Of a stretch of DNA of 64,000 nucleotides, positions 27,226 through 36,816 are shown in pieces. Position 1 is the stretch's first letter. The number at the start of each line of letters is the position of its first letter. Origin of the DNA: Pseudomonas sp. FEN (GTDB taxonomy: Bacteria; Pseudomonadota; Gammaproteobacteria; Pseudomonadales; Pseudomonadaceae); the NCBI RefSeq assembly GCF_904067045.1, contig NZ_CAJFDC010000036.1:1132001-1196000 (forward strand), written 5' to 3'. The translations under genes were made by a program, and so were the position numbers. The notes below the pieces were generated by a model. That model searched no databases, had not been told where the DNA came from, and saw only the letters and a list, made by a program, of their open reading frames with translations.

Positions 27226-27480
27226 TTACTTCAGGCCTTGCCCGGAATACATCAGGACTTTGTCACCGGCATACTGCACGCTGATAAAGCTGTTCTTGTC
27301 GCCCCAGGTGCAACTGGACATGCCGAGCGCGCCGGAACAGTCCGAGGGCGAGCCGAGCAGCTTTTCAACATCAGCCTTGGCCATGCCAGCGGACAATTTC
27401 GAGTAGTTTTCCTGGTTGACCTTGCTGCACGCGACCAACAGCACGCAGAACGACACAAGGGCGAGAGAGCGCAACGACAT
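27226..27480 (-). CDS. Small lipoprotein, SmpA/OmlA-like or DUF3862 type
   Basis: 84 residues. Start 27480 has AGGAG seven bases upstream. A short signal peptide ends in the lipobox LLVAC. The rest, NQENYSKLSAGMAKADVEKLLGSP, is the beta-lactamase-inhibitor-like repeat seen in BamE/SmpA and DUF3862 proteins (a 'xMTxxEVxxLLGxP' pattern). A final CTWGDKNSFISVQYAGDKVL strand region completes the small domain. Two cysteines (DCSG and SSCTWG) may pair. It lies upstream of blc. Exact function is unknown. The 421-base gap to the chemoreceptor at 27902 shows no gene or palindrome I can support. Confidence 0.85.
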   Translation of the reverse strand: MSLRSLALVSFCVLLVACSKVNQENYSKLSAGMAKADVEKLLGSPSDCSGALGMSSCTWGDKNSFISVQYAGDKVLMYSGQGLK

Positions 27481-27901
27481 GGGGAACTCCTGGGGCTCAA
27501 AGGTGGGCACGGCTGCCTACCGCAAGCTTAGAAGAGAAAATGCCCATCTGGTTCCCGAGCCCATGACCTTTTCTTACAGGGATTTCTTGCGGGGGTCCTC
27601 AGCCGTTTTTTCCAGCAAAACCGGCATTTCGTCGGCTTTATCAGCCAGGAATTAATCTTCAGCGCAAAGGTGTCGACATAAACAGGTAGTACCCTATTGC
27701 CAGCATGGAAGAACCATACGTGGATATTCGCCGACCAGCCTCGCCTGGCCAAGGCGCCACGCCCGACCATGGCGAGCAATGGAAAAGCAGGACAGGGACT
27801 TCCGACGCCGACGCTGACCAAGAGAAATTGCCCCACGGGTCGTGACCTGTGGCAAATTGACGCCCCCCGGTGACCAGCCCCCCCTGTGGACAGCCCATTT
27901 C

Positions 27902-29794
27902 ATGACCAAAAATTTCAAATTCAGCCATAAGATTCTATTGGCCGCCGCCCTAGTGGTCGCCGTGGCGTTCGCCTGCTTCATCCTGTTCAACGACTATCGC
28001 CAGCGCGAGGCCCTGCGCAACAGCACCGAGGCTTCGATGCAGGCCTTGGGCAGCCTGACCACCAGCAATATCCAGACTTGGCTGGAAAGCCGCATTCAAC
28101 TGCTGCAGTCACTGTCGCAGCAGATTGCCGTGGACGGCAACTCCGCCGATAGCCTGAAGCGCGCCGTTGGCCTGCCCGCCTACACCAGCAACTTCCAGCT
28201 CAGCTATTTCGGCAGCACGGAGGGCGTGATGTTCTCGATCCCCACCGGCACCCGACCAGCCGACTATGATCCGCGCGCACGCGGCTGGTACAAGGCCGCC
28301 ACCGCCGCCCAGCAGACCATCGTCACCGAACCCTACATCGCCGCCTCGTCCGGCAAGCTGGTGATCACCCTGGCCACCCCGGTGCAGCATCAGGGCCAGT
28401 TCATCGGCGTGACCGGTGCGGATATCGACCTGGGCAGCATCAGCGCCATCATCAACTCATTGAACTTCGGCGGCCACGGGCAGGCGTTTATCGTCAGCGC
28501 CGACGGCAAGATCCTGATTCACCCGGACAGCAAGCTGATCCTGAAAAACCTCACCGACGCCTACCCGGCCGGCGCACCGAAAATCAGTGCCGGACTCAAG
28601 GATGTCGAGGTCGACGGCAAGCACCAGTTCATTTCCTTCACTCACGTCAACGGCGTGTCTTCGGTGGACTGGTACGTCGCGCTGGTGCTCGACAAGGACA
28701 CCGCGTTCTCCATGCTCAGCGAGTTCCGCACCTCGGCGATCATTGCCATGGTGATTGCCGTGATCATCATCATTGCCCTGCTGGGCCTGTTGATCCGTGT
28801 GTTGATGCAGCCGTTGCACCTGATGGGCCGCGCCATGCACGACATCGCCGAGGGAGAAGGCGACCTGACCAAGCGCCTGACCATTCACGGCCATGACGAA
28901 TTCGGCACCCTGGGCATGTCCTTCAACCGTTTCGTCGAACGCGTCCACACCTCGATCCGCGAAGTGGCCTCGGCCACCGGCCAGGTCAATGAAGTGGCCT
29001 TGCGGGTGGTCAGCGCTTCCAACTCGTCGATGCTCAACTCCGACCAGCAGGCCAACCGCACCAGCAGCGTGGCGGCGGCGATCAATCAACTCGGCGCCGC
29101 GGCCCAGGAGATCGCGCAGAACGCCGCGCTCGCCTCACAGCATTCGAGCGAAGCGCGCGACCTGGCCGAAGACGGTCAGCAGGTGGTGGATAAAACCATC
29201 AGCGCGATGCAGCAACTATCGGCCAAGATCAGCGATTCGTGCGGCAATATCGAAACCCTGAACAGCCATACGGTGAATATCGGGCAGATTCTGGAAGTGA
29301 TCACCGGTATTTCCCAGCAGACCAACCTGCTGGCGCTCAACGCGGCCATCGAGGCCGCCCGCGCCGGTGAAGCCGGGCGCGGCTTCGCGGTGGTCGCCGA
29401 TGAGGTGCGCAACCTGGCGCACCGTACCCAGGATTCGGCGCAGCAAGTGCAGAAGATGATCGAAGAGTTGCAAGTCGGCGCCCGGGAGGCGGTGAGCGTC
29501 ATGACCGACAGCCAACGTCAGAGCGAAGCCAGCGTGAGCATCGCCAACCAGGCGGGCGAGCGACTGGGCAGCGTGACCCAGCGGATCGGCGAGATCGACG
29601 GCATGAACCAGTCGGTGGCGACCGCGACCGAAGAACAGACCGCGGTGGTGGAGTCGATCAATGTCGACATTACCGAGATCAACACGCTGAACCAGGAAGG
29701 CGTGGAGAACCTGCAATCGACCTTGCGTGCGTGTGCGGACCTGGAGCAGCAGGCGGCGCGCTTGAAGCATCTGGTGGGCACGTTCCGGATTTAA
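27902..29794 (+). CDS. Methyl-accepting chemotaxis protein with amino-acid-sensing dCache domain
   Basis: 630 residues: membrane helix at about 10-30, periplasmic dCache_1 domain at about 35-275, second helix near 280-302, HAMP, then the MCP signalling domain with tip NLLALNAAIEAARAGEAG. The five residues I recall as the amino-acid-binding motif of PctA (Y121, R126, W128, Y144, D173) are all present with identical spacing as Y122, R127, W129, Y145 and D174. The expected ligands are therefore L-amino acids. The ATG at 27902 is chosen because the helix follows directly; its ribosome site is weak. There is no C-terminal CheR-binding pentapeptide. Confidence 0.95.
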   Translation: MTKNFKFSHKILLAAALVVAVAFACFILFNDYRQREALRNSTEASMQALGSLTTSNIQTWLESRIQLLQSLSQQIAVDGNSADSLKRAVGLPAYTSNFQLSYFGSTEGVMFSIPTGTRPADYDPRARGWYKAATAAQQTIVTEPYIAASSGKLVITLATPVQHQGQFIGVTGADIDLGSISAIINSLNFGGHGQAFIVSADGKILIHPDSKLILKNLTDAYPAGAPKISAGLKDVEVDGKHQFISFTHVNGVSSVDWYVALVLDKDTAFSMLSEFRTSAIIAMVIAVIIIIALLGLLIRVLMQPLHLMGRAMHDIAEGEGDLTKRLTIHGHDEFGTLGMSFNRFVERVHTSIREVASATGQVNEVALRVVSASNSSMLNSDQQANRTSSVAAAINQLGAAAQEIAQNAALASQHSSEARDLAEDGQQVVDKTISAMQQLSAKISDSCGNIETLNSHTVNIGQILEVITGISQQTNLLALNAAIEAARAGEAGRGFAVVADEVRNLAHRTQDSAQQVQKMIEELQVGAREAVSVMTDSQRQSEASVSIANQAGERLGSVTQRIGEIDGMNQSVATATEEQTAVVESINVDITEINTLNQEGVENLQSTLRACADLEQQAARLKHLVGTFRI

Positions 29795-29827
29795 TCACTT
29801 GGCGTGAAGGTCGCGGCGCCAGTGCCA

Positions 29828-29921
29828 CCTTCGCGGGCAAGCTCCGCTCCCACAGGTTTCCGGTTGTGCACAAACTTGCGGATAACCTGAATATTGTGGG
29901 AGCGGAGCTTGCCCGCGAAGG
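29828..29921. repeat. REPIN-type inverted pair
   Basis: CCTTCGCGGGCAAGCTCCGC and the opposing GCGGAGCTTGCCCGCGAAGG are exact complements. The inner CTCCCACAGG/TGTGGGAG segments continue the pairing. It lies between the convergent ends of the chemoreceptor and the DUF924 gene. Confidence 0.85.
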
Positions 29922-29943
29922 CGTCATCAGCCACACAAAAGAT

Positions 29944-30546
29944 CTAGAAGCGTGAGCCCGGTTCGCGCAAAAACGCGACTTCCTCGACCGTGGATTCACG
30001 CCCGAGAATCACATTGCGATGGGGAAAGCGTCCGAACCGGGCAATGACGTCGCGGTGCCGTTCGGCATAGTCCAGATAATCGGCAAAGATCGCCCGATCC
30101 GTCTCCGCCTGCTGCGCCAGCAGCGCCGCAAAGCGCGACACCGCCTCGTTCTGCACCGCCAGGTGCTCGCAGTGTTCGAACACCAGGTAGACAAACACCC
30201 GCTGTATCGCCGACAACCGCCGATCAAAATCCGCGGCCACCCCTTGTGCCACCAGCGCCTGGGCGCGGGCATCAGCGGAGAAAGCCTTGGGGGTATCGCG
30301 AAAGATCATCCGTGGCAGCTGATCGAGCAGGATCACCAGCGCCAGCCAGCCTTCGGGACATTGCGCCCACGCGGCCAAATCGCCAGCCAGTGCCTGCTCG
30401 ACCAGGCCCCCGAAACGCTTGCGCGCCTCGAGGTCCTGGCTGTCACGCTTGCCGAACCACAAGCGAGCCTTGTCAGCCACCATCGCGGCGGGTGTCTCGG
30501 CGGAACCGAACCACCACTCAAGCAACGGCTGCCAAGGCGCGGCCAT
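29944..30546 (-). CDS. DUF924 family protein (TPR-fold)
   Basis: 200 residues from ATG 30546. Family features are LLEWWFGSAE near the N-terminus, RLWFGKRDSQDLEARKRFG, LALVILLDQLPRMIFRDTPKAFSAD, and the late LDYAERHRDVIARFGRFPHRN. This is the conserved all-helical DUF924 domain found across bacteria and eukaryotes, of unknown biochemical role. It starts five bases after the stop of fbp and has a reasonable AAGGG upstream, so it is likely co-transcribed with fbp. No catalytic function can be assigned. Confidence 0.88.
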   Translation of the reverse strand: MAAPWQPLLEWWFGSAETPAAMVADKARLWFGKRDSQDLEARKRFGGLVEQALAGDLAAWAQCPEGWLALVILLDQLPRMIFRDTPKAFSADARAQALVAQGVAADFDRRLSAIQRVFVYLVFEHCEHLAVQNEAVSRFAALLAQQAETDRAIFADYLDYAERHRDVIARFGRFPHRNVILGRESTVEEVAFLREPGSRF

Positions 30547-30550
30547 GGCT

Positions 30551-31561
30551 TCAGCCCTTGTGGTAGCCGGTGATCCGTTCCACTTCTTCCTTGGAACCGA
30601 GGAACACCGCCACACGCTGGTGCAGGCCTTCCGGCTGGATGTCGAGAATACGCTGATGGCCGTTGGTGGACGCGCCGCCCGCCTGCTCCACCAGGAACGA
30701 CATCGGGTTGGCTTCGTACATCAGGCGCAGTTTGCCCGGTTTGGACGGCTCGCGGCTGTCGCGCGGATACATGAACAGGCCACCACGGGTCAGGATACGG
30801 TGCACGTCCGCAACCATCGCCGCGACCCAGCGCATGTTGTAGTTCTTTTTCAGCGGGCCTTCTTCGCCGGCCAGCAATTCGCCAACGTAGCGCTGGACCG
30901 GAGCTTCCCAGTGACGCTGATTGGACATGTTGATCGCGAACTCCTGGGTGGCGGTAGGGATCTTGATGTCTTCATGGCTCAGCACGAAGCTGCCCATTTC
31001 ACGGTCAAGGGTAAAGCCCTTCACGCCATCGCCCAGGGTCAGCACCAGCATGGTCTGCGGGCCGTAGATGGCATAACCGGCGGCTACCTGCTTGGTACCT
31101 GGCTGCAGGAAGGCCTTTTCGTTCAAGGCCTCGTTCTGGCTCAGGTGTTCATTCGGGCAACGCAGCACCGAGAAGATGGTACCGACCGGTGCGTTGATAT
31201 CGATGTTCGACGAACCGTCCAGCGGGTCGAATACCAGCAGGTAGGCGCCTTTCGGATATTTGCCGGGGATCTGGTAGGCGTTATCCATTTCTTCGGACGC
31301 CATGCCGGCCAGGTGGCCACCCCATTCGTTGGCTTCGAGCAGGATTTCGTTGGAAAGCACGTCGAGTTTCTTCTGCACCTCGCCCTGTACGTTCTCAGTG
31401 TCCATGCTGCCCAAAACCCCGCCCAGCGCGCCTTTGGAGACGGCATGGCTGATTTCCTTGCACGCACGCGCGACCACTTCGATCAGGAAACGCAGATCGG
31501 CAGGCGTGTTGTTGCTGCGGGTCTGCTCAATCAAATAGCGACTCAGGGTAACGCGGGACAT
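30551..31561 (-). CDS. fbp: Fructose-1,6-bisphosphatase class I
   Basis: 336 residues. It removes the 1-phosphate of fructose 1,6-bisphosphate in gluconeogenesis, essential in Pseudomonas, which lacks a normal phosphofructokinase. The metal/active-site signature is LLVFDPLDGSSNIDINAPVG, with an upstream EANEWGGHLAGMASEEMDN acidic cluster and KLRLMYEANPMSFLVEQAGG at the C-terminus. It is first of a two-gene unit with the DUF924 gene. The 150-base upstream region holds no palindrome or recognised operator. Confidence 0.97.
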   Translation of the reverse strand: MSRVTLSRYLIEQTRSNNTPADLRFLIEVVARACKEISHAVSKGALGGVLGSMDTENVQGEVQKKLDVLSNEILLEANEWGGHLAGMASEEMDNAYQIPGKYPKGAYLLVFDPLDGSSNIDINAPVGTIFSVLRCPNEHLSQNEALNEKAFLQPGTKQVAAGYAIYGPQTMLVLTLGDGVKGFTLDREMGSFVLSHEDIKIPTATQEFAINMSNQRHWEAPVQRYVGELLAGEEGPLKKNYNMRWVAAMVADVHRILTRGGLFMYPRDSREPSKPGKLRLMYEANPMSFLVEQAGGASTNGHQRILDIQPEGLHQRVAVFLGSKEEVERITGYHKG

Positions 31562-31714
31562 GGATGGCTCCGGAGATGAGGGGCTGAAAACCCGCGCAGT
31601 TTAACGCGAGTCGACATCTATTGCCTCCTGTCAGACCGAGTTCCGACACGGAGAGTTCATCGAGCGGGTGGAGCGTAGTGCAAAAACGCGGAAATTCCGC
31701 TCATTGCGAGGCAC

Positions 31715-33082
31715 CTATACCTGCGGCTTGCGCAACAGGCTGAAGGCCATCCCGGCCAAAGCCGCCACCCCCAGCAGCAATACCGCCCACAAACCGATTT
31801 TCTTCCAGTCGGCACCTACCACAACCGGCACCACCGGCGGCGACACCGTGGTCACCGCCGCCCCGGCCGCCGCCGTGGCCTTGCCCAATCCCGCCAGGCG
31901 CTGCGGACTGTAATCGGGAATCAAGGTCGACAACGACAGGTTCGCCGCCTTGACCGTCGGATTGCCCAGCGCCAGGGAAAACGGCGGCTCGCCCCGCGCC
32001 AGGAACACCAACTGGGTGCTGCGCAGCGCAAAACTCAAGGTCGGCGCCTGCGCCCCCAGGCCACCACCGCGCTCATCGACCAGCAGTTTCAATTGCGCCA
32101 CGGCACGGCCGGGCAACTGCAACTGGTCCTGGACCACGTCCTGGCCGCCCTGCGCCAGGCGATAGAGCAGACCGCTGCTCAGCGTCTGCCAGGGCGCATT
32201 ACCCTCCTGGCGCCCGTACAAGGTCACTGGCGCCAGGCTGTTGGCCTGCGCCAGTTCGACCCGCACCTGCTCCAGGGGCAAGCCGAGCGGCAACTGCCAG
32301 GTATACTCCCCGGCCTTGACGCTCGTCCCGGCCAGCGGCTGCGACCACACCAGCGGTAACGGCAGGCTGCTGGTGGTGGAGCTGGCCAGCTTTGCCGAAC
32401 TGAGTAGCGGCGCCGCCTGCGGCGACTGCCACAACAGGCGCAAATAGCGCGCCGACAGCCCCGGCAAGGCGACTTCATGCTGCTCGACCCGCTCGTCGGC
32501 AAAGGACAAACGCGCCACCTGCCCGTCGCCCCAAGCCTGCCAGTGCTGCAAGTCGTCACTGGCTTCGATGCTGAAACGCTGGAAACCATCGCGCTCGCTG
32601 CTCCAATCCAAAACAAGCTGCTGCAACGGCGTCCTGATCGCACTGGCATCCAGCAGCCAGCCGCGCAGCACTTCTTCGCCGGCTTCCAGCTGAGCCGAAG
32701 GGCTTACCTCGACCAGGGTGCCATTGGCCGACGACTGGACCCGCACACTCGGCGTGGCCTGCGGTGCGTCGGCCGAGTTGTACAGCGGGAACCATTTCAC
32801 ATCCGTCAACGAGTGACTCTGCATCGCCTGCGCCTGCTCCCGCGCCAGGGCGTAGGCCTGGGGCTCACCGGCGGCATTGAATACCCGCACATCGCTGAGG
32901 TCGGATTGGCGCGCGCGCAATTGCAGCGGCAGCGGCAGTTCCAGGCGATACCAGGGGCCCTCGCCACTCAAGGTCAGGGGCACCTGGGTGGTGTAATCCG
33001 CCGGTTTTTCCTGGGCCAACGCCGACAACGCCAGGCACAGCCCCATGATGCCCAACCAGCACGGGCTCGATTTGCCAATCAA
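31715..33082 (-). CDS. DUF3999 family membrane-anchored envelope protein
   Basis: 455 residues with an N-terminal signal peptide (CWLGIMGLCLALSALAQ), a long beta-rich periplasmic part and one C-terminal membrane helix (WAVLLLGVAALAGMAFSLL) with a short basic tail. Segments such as YRLELPLPLQLRARQSDLSDVRVFN are typical of DUF3999. The start is an unusual TTG at 33082: GAAGGAG lies seven bases upstream, and the TTG overlaps the stop of the DUF2339 gene (TTGA). The two proteins are usually encoded together and may form an envelope complex. The function is unknown. Confidence 0.85.
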   Translation of the reverse strand: MIGKSSPCWLGIMGLCLALSALAQEKPADYTTQVPLTLSGEGPWYRLELPLPLQLRARQSDLSDVRVFNAAGEPQAYALAREQAQAMQSHSLTDVKWFPLYNSADAPQATPSVRVQSSANGTLVEVSPSAQLEAGEEVLRGWLLDASAIRTPLQQLVLDWSSERDGFQRFSIEASDDLQHWQAWGDGQVARLSFADERVEQHEVALPGLSARYLRLLWQSPQAAPLLSSAKLASSTTSSLPLPLVWSQPLAGTSVKAGEYTWQLPLGLPLEQVRVELAQANSLAPVTLYGRQEGNAPWQTLSSGLLYRLAQGGQDVVQDQLQLPGRAVAQLKLLVDERGGGLGAQAPTLSFALRSTQLVFLARGEPPFSLALGNPTVKAANLSLSTLIPDYSPQRLAGLGKATAAAGAAVTTVSPPVVPVVVGADWKKIGLWAVLLLGVAALAGMAFSLLRKPQV

Positions 33083-36000
33083 GACGACACTCCTTCAGCT
33101 TCCACTTCCGCGGGCGTCGGCTCCGGCCGTTTCGGCGGCAACGGCGCAAAGTAACCGACCACCAGCAAGAGCACGCCCACGCCGATGAACGAGACGATCC
33201 GCGCCAGCCCGCCACGGTTGCTCAACTCGACGAAGAACAGCTTGGCGACCACCACGGCGATCAGCGCCGCGCCCACCAGCCAGACTTCGCGACGATGACG
33301 CAGATGGCCGCCGATCATCAAGCTCAGCGCAATCAGGGTCCAGGCAATCGACAGGCCCGCCTGCACCCGCATCGACGCCAGCAGCTCATCCAGGTTGAAC
33401 GGCACGCCACTCCAATGGTGTGCGGTACGCATCACCAGCGCGGTGACCAGGGCGAACAGCGAAAGCCCCGCCACGGCCTGGGTGACCAGTTGCGCGGAGT
33501 CGCGGCGTAGTGCCCACTGTGCCACGGCGCTCCGCGACCAGAGGTAAATCCCCAGCAGAGCGAACATCAGGCCCAGCTCCAATGGGTTGAGCAACGGCAC
33601 ATAAGGCAGCGGCTCGGCCTGGCCGTCGCTGAAGGTGTTGGCCAGCCAGAACCAGGCCAGCATCAGCACGGCCAGGGGCAAGGCGGCATAGAGGCGGTAT
33701 TCGCGCGGGTACGCCGCAACCGGCCACGGCCATTGGCGCGGCGCGGCCATCAGCACCAGATAGAGGCTCGGCAGGATCGCCCAGCCCAGCCAGCGCCAGG
33801 CGTTGTAATGCTCGGACAGATGCATCAGGCCAAAGCGCAACTCCAGCGCCAGCACGCCGAGGATCAACCAGCAGCCCAACACATGGGCATAGCCCATCGC
33901 CTTCTCGGGCAGGATCGGCGCCAGGCGGCGCAACGACAACAGATGCACGACGAACACCGCCACCCAGGCCAGCCAACCGTAATCGGCGGCCGGATGGTAG
34001 GCCGGGTACCAGGCGCCGTAGAGCACCACCAGCGCGACCGGTGTCAGCAAGGTGCAGAGCCGGCCCAATGTCGGCCAGCTCAGGCGCGCGGCCAGTAGCG
34101 CCCGGAGCGCCACGCTGGCCGCCGCCAGCCCCAGCAATGCCTGGGCCTGGAGAGGCGTCGGGACAAAACGCAGGACTTCGCTAACCCAGGCCAGCCCCCA
34201 CCAGAGCGCGCCCCAGACCAGCAGGACATTGGACAGGCCCGCCAGGCTCAGGGCCTCGAACGCCGCGGCCGAGGAGCCACGCTGCAAGCGCCAGGCACCG
34301 ACCATCGCCGCCAGGCTCAACACCATTGGCGTCCAGAATCCGCTGTGGGCCAATGGCCGCAGGCCTTCGGCGGACAGCGCGCGGAACAGTTCCGGCTCGG
34401 CCAGCAGGAAGGCCGTGCCGCCGATCACCTGCAACAGCAGGCCAAAGACGAAACTCAGCCGTTGCTGCAAGTACAGGCTCAACCAGATGATCAACAAACC
34501 GCTGGCGGCCCAGACCCCACTGGCGGTTTCCCAAGGCAGGACGAACAGCACCGCGAGGTTGATCAGCGCCAGCCCCGCCAGCAATACCACCGACAGGCCG
34601 CGCAGCAGGCGCACATCGTTGCGCACCATGTCGTCGCGGGCCGCCAGCAGCATCCCGGCGATCAGTGACAGGCCGATCAGCGAAGCGCTCATCAAGCCGC
34701 TCCAGCCGGCATTGAACACCGCCGCCGAGTCACCCTGGGCGCCTTGCAAGCGCAGCAGGAACAGCGCGCCGCCAAGCAATTGCACGGCAAAGGCGCTGAA
34801 CAGGAAACTGCGCGATTGCAGACGCAGACCGACAAACAGGGTCGCCAGCCCGGCCAACGCCCAACTGATGGCGGTGCCCTGGGTGAAGAAAAACAGCGGC
34901 GCCAGCAGGTAGAGGACCGTCAGGCCGCCGCAAGCCAGCAGCGGCGCCAGACCGCGCTCCCAGGACGAGAGCTGTTCGGACGGGGTCTTGCGCAGTTGCT
35001 GGAAGCTGAACAGCAAGGCCCCACCCAACAGCAAGGCGCCCAGCGGTGCCCCATCCAGCAGGCTGGTTGTACCGATTTGCAGTTTGACGAGAAACGCCAG
35101 CGCCGAGCCGATCTGCAACAACAGGGCAAACGCCCGGGCGAACGGTCGTTGCTGACGCAGGCCGAGCCAAAAGATCCCCGCCCCCTCCACGGCCCAGGCC
35201 GCCGACGTCCAGCGCGCGTCCAGGCCAAGTGGAATCGCCAGGCTGGCGAAAATCACGCCCAGGGCCAGGCAGGTCTCCCCCAGCAGCAAGGCGCGACCGC
35301 CGGCCAGTATCCGCGCCAGGCCCATGTAGATAATGCCCAGGGCCAGGGCACTGAAGGCCGCCGCGAACTCAAGGTGTTGGACCACCGCGAATTGCAGGCC
35401 GAAGCCCACCAGCGGCGGGCCGAACAGCATGACCCCGTCGACATAATCGCCCTGGCGAGCCGACCAGCGCAGCAGCGCTTCACGGCTGTCGTCCGCGGGA
35501 CCGGCGGCCAGCTCACGCAATTTGCGCCGGGCGAATAGCAGGCCGATCGCCAGGTACATCAGGAAGAACAGCACCAGAAAGGGTTCGGTGCTCCACAGCA
35601 ACTCGGGTTTGTACGAACGCAGGCCCCAGGCGCAGCCGATACCGAAGGTGCCGACAAAACCGATCAGGTTGAGCAAACGCCAGGCCTTGAACCAGGCGAT
35701 GGCCAGGATGCCCGCGTTCAGCAAGGCGAAGTAGCTGAACAGCGCCACATGGTTGCCGCTGCCGGTGGAAGTCAGGATCGGCGCGGCAAAGCCGCCCAGC
35801 GCGGCGGCGGCGGCCAGGCCGAGGGCGTCCTGGGTCACCGCGAGAATCGCCGAGAACAGTGTGACCGCCACCAACAGGCCGAGGGCCGCCGAAGGATCGA
35901 GCAGCGGATGCAAGCGCATCGCGGCAAACACCGTCAGGTACAGCACCGCGATCCCGGTGCCCTGCAACATCAGCGCATAGTTGCTGTTGCGCAGACGCAA

Positions 36001-36720
36001 CCACCAGCCAAGCCCGAGCAGGCCCAAGGCGCAAGCGGCGACCCCGGCGTAACGCGCCTCGATCGGCACCACCATGCCGTCGGTGGCATAACGCAGCAGG
36101 AAGGCCAGGCCGAGGAACAGCAGCAGGACACCGACGCGCAACACCGTATTGCCGCCGAACAGCCAGTCGCGCGCGCCGGCCAGGGCGCGCTCGATCAGAT
36201 TGGGTTCGCGAGGGGCGCGAGGCGCTTGTGGCTCGCGGGATTCAGCCATGACCGGTTCCGGCGCCCAGGCATCAACCTCGGGGGGCACGCTTGCGGAGCG
36301 AGGAGTGTCGCGCGCGGGCTCCTGGAGCTCGACCGGCAGCTCCCAGACCAGCTCGGGAACAGCGCGCAAGGCTTCGGCGATCGGCTCGGCGGCGGGTCCT
36401 GCCTGGAGGTGTTCAGCGATGGCTGGCGGCGCGGATTCGGGAGCCTCGGCAAGCACTTCGGCGACCGCCGGGACCACGGACGGCCCAGGCGTCCTGTTAG
36501 AGGCGATTTCAAGCTGACGCACGCGCAGTTCGACGCTCGCCAGGGCTTTTCGCGCCTGTTCCAGCTGGGCCAACTGCTCCGCGGTCTGCCGCCCCAGGCT
36601 CAGCAGGCGAAAGGTCTGGCCGATGCCCAGGCCCAACAGGGCGCCGATCAGGGCATCGGTGAACACCGAGTCCACCAGCCAGCCCAGTGCCAGGCCCACC
36701 AGCATCAGAATCCATTGCAT
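33079..36720 (-). CDS. DUF2339 family polytopic membrane protein
   Basis: 1213 residues. After a short N-terminal hydrophobic segment and a predicted coiled coil (QTAEQLAQLEQARKALASVE), there is a proline/alanine-rich linker to about residue 170. It is followed by a run of some thirty hydrophobic helices to the C-terminus. This matches the DUF2339 architecture. Homologues in pseudomonads sit beside a DUF3999 gene, as here, with a four-base overlap. No enzymatic motif is visible; roles in cell-surface assembly or transport are guesses. Its size and helix count make it one of the largest inner-membrane proteins in the window. Confidence 0.87.
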   Translation of the reverse strand: MQWILMLVGLALGWLVDSVFTDALIGALLGLGIGQTFRLLSLGRQTAEQLAQLEQARKALASVELRVRQLEIASNRTPGPSVVPAVAEVLAEAPESAPPAIAEHLQAGPAAEPIAEALRAVPELVWELPVELQEPARDTPRSASVPPEVDAWAPEPVMAESREPQAPRAPREPNLIERALAGARDWLFGGNTVLRVGVLLLFLGLAFLLRYATDGMVVPIEARYAGVAACALGLLGLGWWLRLRNSNYALMLQGTGIAVLYLTVFAAMRLHPLLDPSAALGLLVAVTLFSAILAVTQDALGLAAAAALGGFAAPILTSTGSGNHVALFSYFALLNAGILAIAWFKAWRLLNLIGFVGTFGIGCAWGLRSYKPELLWSTEPFLVLFFLMYLAIGLLFARRKLRELAAGPADDSREALLRWSARQGDYVDGVMLFGPPLVGFGLQFAVVQHLEFAAAFSALALGIIYMGLARILAGGRALLLGETCLALGVIFASLAIPLGLDARWTSAAWAVEGAGIFWLGLRQQRPFARAFALLLQIGSALAFLVKLQIGTTSLLDGAPLGALLLGGALLFSFQQLRKTPSEQLSSWERGLAPLLACGGLTVLYLLAPLFFFTQGTAISWALAGLATLFVGLRLQSRSFLFSAFAVQLLGGALFLLRLQGAQGDSAAVFNAGWSGLMSASLIGLSLIAGMLLAARDDMVRNDVRLLRGLSVVLLAGLALINLAVLFVLPWETASGVWAASGLLIIWLSLYLQQRLSFVFGLLLQVIGGTAFLLAEPELFRALSAEGLRPLAHSGFWTPMVLSLAAMVGAWRLQRGSSAAAFEALSLAGLSNVLLVWGALWWGLAWVSEVLRFVPTPLQAQALLGLAAASVALRALLAARLSWPTLGRLCTLLTPVALVVLYGAWYPAYHPAADYGWLAWVAVFVVHLLSLRRLAPILPEKAMGYAHVLGCWLILGVLALELRFGLMHLSEHYNAWRWLGWAILPSLYLVLMAAPRQWPWPVAAYPREYRLYAALPLAVLMLAWFWLANTFSDGQAEPLPYVPLLNPLELGLMFALLGIYLWSRSAVAQWALRRDSAQLVTQAVAGLSLFALVTALVMRTAHHWSGVPFNLDELLASMRVQAGLSIAWTLIALSLMIGGHLRHRREVWLVGAALIAVVVAKLFFVELSNRGGLARIVSFIGVGVLLLVVGYFAPLPPKRPEPTPAEVEAEGVSS

Positions 36721-36770
36721 GCGCGATATCCCTATGCGGCGTCCGAAAATATGCCGCGTAGTATATCGAT

Positions 36771-36794
36771 CCGGCCCCGCGAAAGTGGGGCCGG
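36771..36794. terminator. Strong GC hairpin after glgP, no U-run
   Basis: CCGGCCCC and GGGGCCGG flank an eight-base loop: a perfect 8-bp GC stem 22 bases past the glgP stop codon. The lack of a thymine tract in either direction means intrinsic termination is not assured. Confidence 0.5.
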
Positions 36795-36816
36795 GCGCAC
36801 AACTTGCCGCAAAAAC

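Noticed and set aside
27481..27901. Possible gene in the 421-base gap before the chemoreceptor
   Set aside because: Short frames here lack ribosome sites, recognisable motifs and Pseudomonas-like codon use; nothing supported.
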